In this document: one piece after another, positions 6,815-7,148 of the stretch
Numbering within the stretch: position 1 is the first letter of the stretch
Layout of the letters: each line of letters opens with the position of its first letter
Origin: Caulobacteraceae bacterium
GTDB taxonomy: Bacteria > Pseudomonadota > Alphaproteobacteria > Caulobacterales > Caulobacteraceae
Reading direction: 5' to 3'
Assembly: GCA_003161535.1 (NCBI GenBank)
Contig: PMOM01000099.1
Location: 1 to 7,148 of the forward strand
Length of the DNA stretch: 7,148 bases
Translations under genes and position numbers: made by a program
The notes under the pieces: model-generated
Database searches by the model: none
The model's input: the letters and a program-made list of their open reading frames with translations, nothing else
What the model was told of the DNA's origin: nothing

Positions 6815-7018
6815 ATGAAACGCGCGGCGGTGTTGGCGGCGATGGGGTTCCTTTCGGCGCTCGGTGGATGCGCGGGATTCTATGCGGGCGGCGATGCCGG
6901 CGCCGCTGCGCGACGCCACGCCCAGTCTGACACCGGCCCCCGCTCTCAGGCCTCGACCGCCGCCTTCGCCTCGAGCATGAAGTCCTCCGGGTTGGGCGCC
7001 ACCGTGGCGTTCCAGTAG
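6815..7018 (+). CDS. Putative small lipoprotein (possibly remnant)
   Basis: A 67-residue ORF. The N-terminus is a convincing lipoprotein signal: MKR, a hydrophobic core (AAVLAAMGFLSA) and the lipobox LGGC with Cys at residue 19, so the mature protein would be about 49 residues, Ala/Gly/Ser-rich and tethered to the membrane. A ribosome site GGGAG (6800-6804) lies ten bases upstream, and third codon positions are mostly G or C. The doubt is the tail: the last 73 bases are antisense to the end of the monooxygenase gene, and the peptide after about residue 27 has no recognisable fold. It could be a real small gene, a lipoprotein gene cut short by a past rearrangement, or a chance ORF. Nothing links it to the oxygenase operon beyond the shared upstream region. 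Confidence 0.4.
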   Translation: MKRAAVLAAMGFLSALGGCAGFYAGGDAGAAARRHAQSDTGPRSQASTAAFASSMKSSGLGATVAFQ

Positions 7019-7148
7019 TCGACCAGCGGGAACGGCCAGTTCTGGGTCACCCGGCCGGCGGCGTTCTTGTACCAGCTAGTCACCTGGGGCGCGCCCCAGG
7101 CCATCCGGGCGTTGGCGGCGTCGACCTTGACGTTGAAGGCGTCGTGGA
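6946..7148 (-). CDS. Flavin monooxygenase (Baeyer-Villiger type), C-terminal part
   Basis: The minus strand is open from the right edge to a TGA at 6948-6946 and encodes the last 66 residues of a larger protein. The stretch SWYKNAAGRVTQNWPFPLV followed by a Tyr-Trp pair and PNPEDF is the typical end of FAD/NADPH Baeyer-Villiger monooxygenases of the cyclohexanone / 4-hydroxyacetophenone type, which insert oxygen next to ketones. The FAD and NADPH motifs lie outside the window. It is on the same strand as the Rieske operon, but 247 bases separate its stop from the Rieske start, so it is probably a separate transcription unit. The identification rests on this tail alone. Confidence 0.75.
   Translation of the reverse strand, partial: HDAFNVKVDAANARMAWGAPQVTSWYKNAAGRVTQNWPFPLVDYWNATVAPNPEDFMLEAKAAVEA

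Noticed and set aside
5511..6818. 435-codon open frame on the plus strand
   Set aside because: It is antisense to the Rieske oxygenase, which has all its metal ligands. The plus product shows no domain or signal and no ribosome site.
6888..6906. Hairpin GCGGCG/CGCCGC downstream of the monooxygenase stop as a terminator
   Set aside because: The six-pair stem has no T-tract and lies inside the lipoprotein ORF; such stems are frequent by chance in this base composition.

Overview
The window is high-GC bacterial DNA with dense coding and 4-base gene overlaps. The genes look alphaproteobacterial, and I would guess Caulobacterales from the overall style, but no marker gene here fixes the taxon. 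There are no tRNA or rRNA genes, CRISPR arrays, insertion sequences or other clear mobile-element signs.

Layout. Bases 1-900 (+ strand) hold the 3' two-thirds of gltD, the small subunit of glutamate synthase, a housekeeping gene. It converges, with a 28-base gap, on a six-gene minus-strand block (929-6698). In transcription order the block is: a Rieske non-haem iron oxygenase (6698-5496), a TylF/MycF-type O-methyltransferase (5449-4700), a group-1-like glycosyltransferase (4703-3699, probably frameshifted near its end), a 70-residue two-helix membrane protein (3611-3399), a family 25 glycosyltransferase (3402-2515) and a large phytoene-dehydrogenase-like FAD oxidoreductase (2518-929). Upstream of the block is a short divergent region with a weak plus-strand promoter, an ORF for a small lipoprotein (6815-7018, +) and, running off the right edge, the C-terminus of a Baeyer-Villiger-type flavin monooxygenase (6946-7148, -).

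How the genes may work together. Three junctions in the block are stop/start overlaps of four bases (ATGA or TTGA), so it is very likely one translationally coupled operon. The gene content is an oxygenase, a methylase, two sugar transferases, a small membrane protein and a FAD desaturase/oxidase. That reads as a tailoring or assembly pathway for a glycosylated, O-methylated, oxidised product such as a glycolipid, surface glycan or small metabolite. No polyketide, peptide or terpene core synthase is visible, so the scaffold must come from elsewhere. I do not recognise the block as a described pathway.

The most notable sequence-level signals are a probable one-base frameshift near the 3' end of the group-1-like glycosyltransferase with an 8-base G/C homopolymer just downstream, a 19-codon out-of-frame ORF bridging the Rieske and methyltransferase genes, and the tail-to-tail antisense overlap between the lipoprotein ORF and the monooxygenase.
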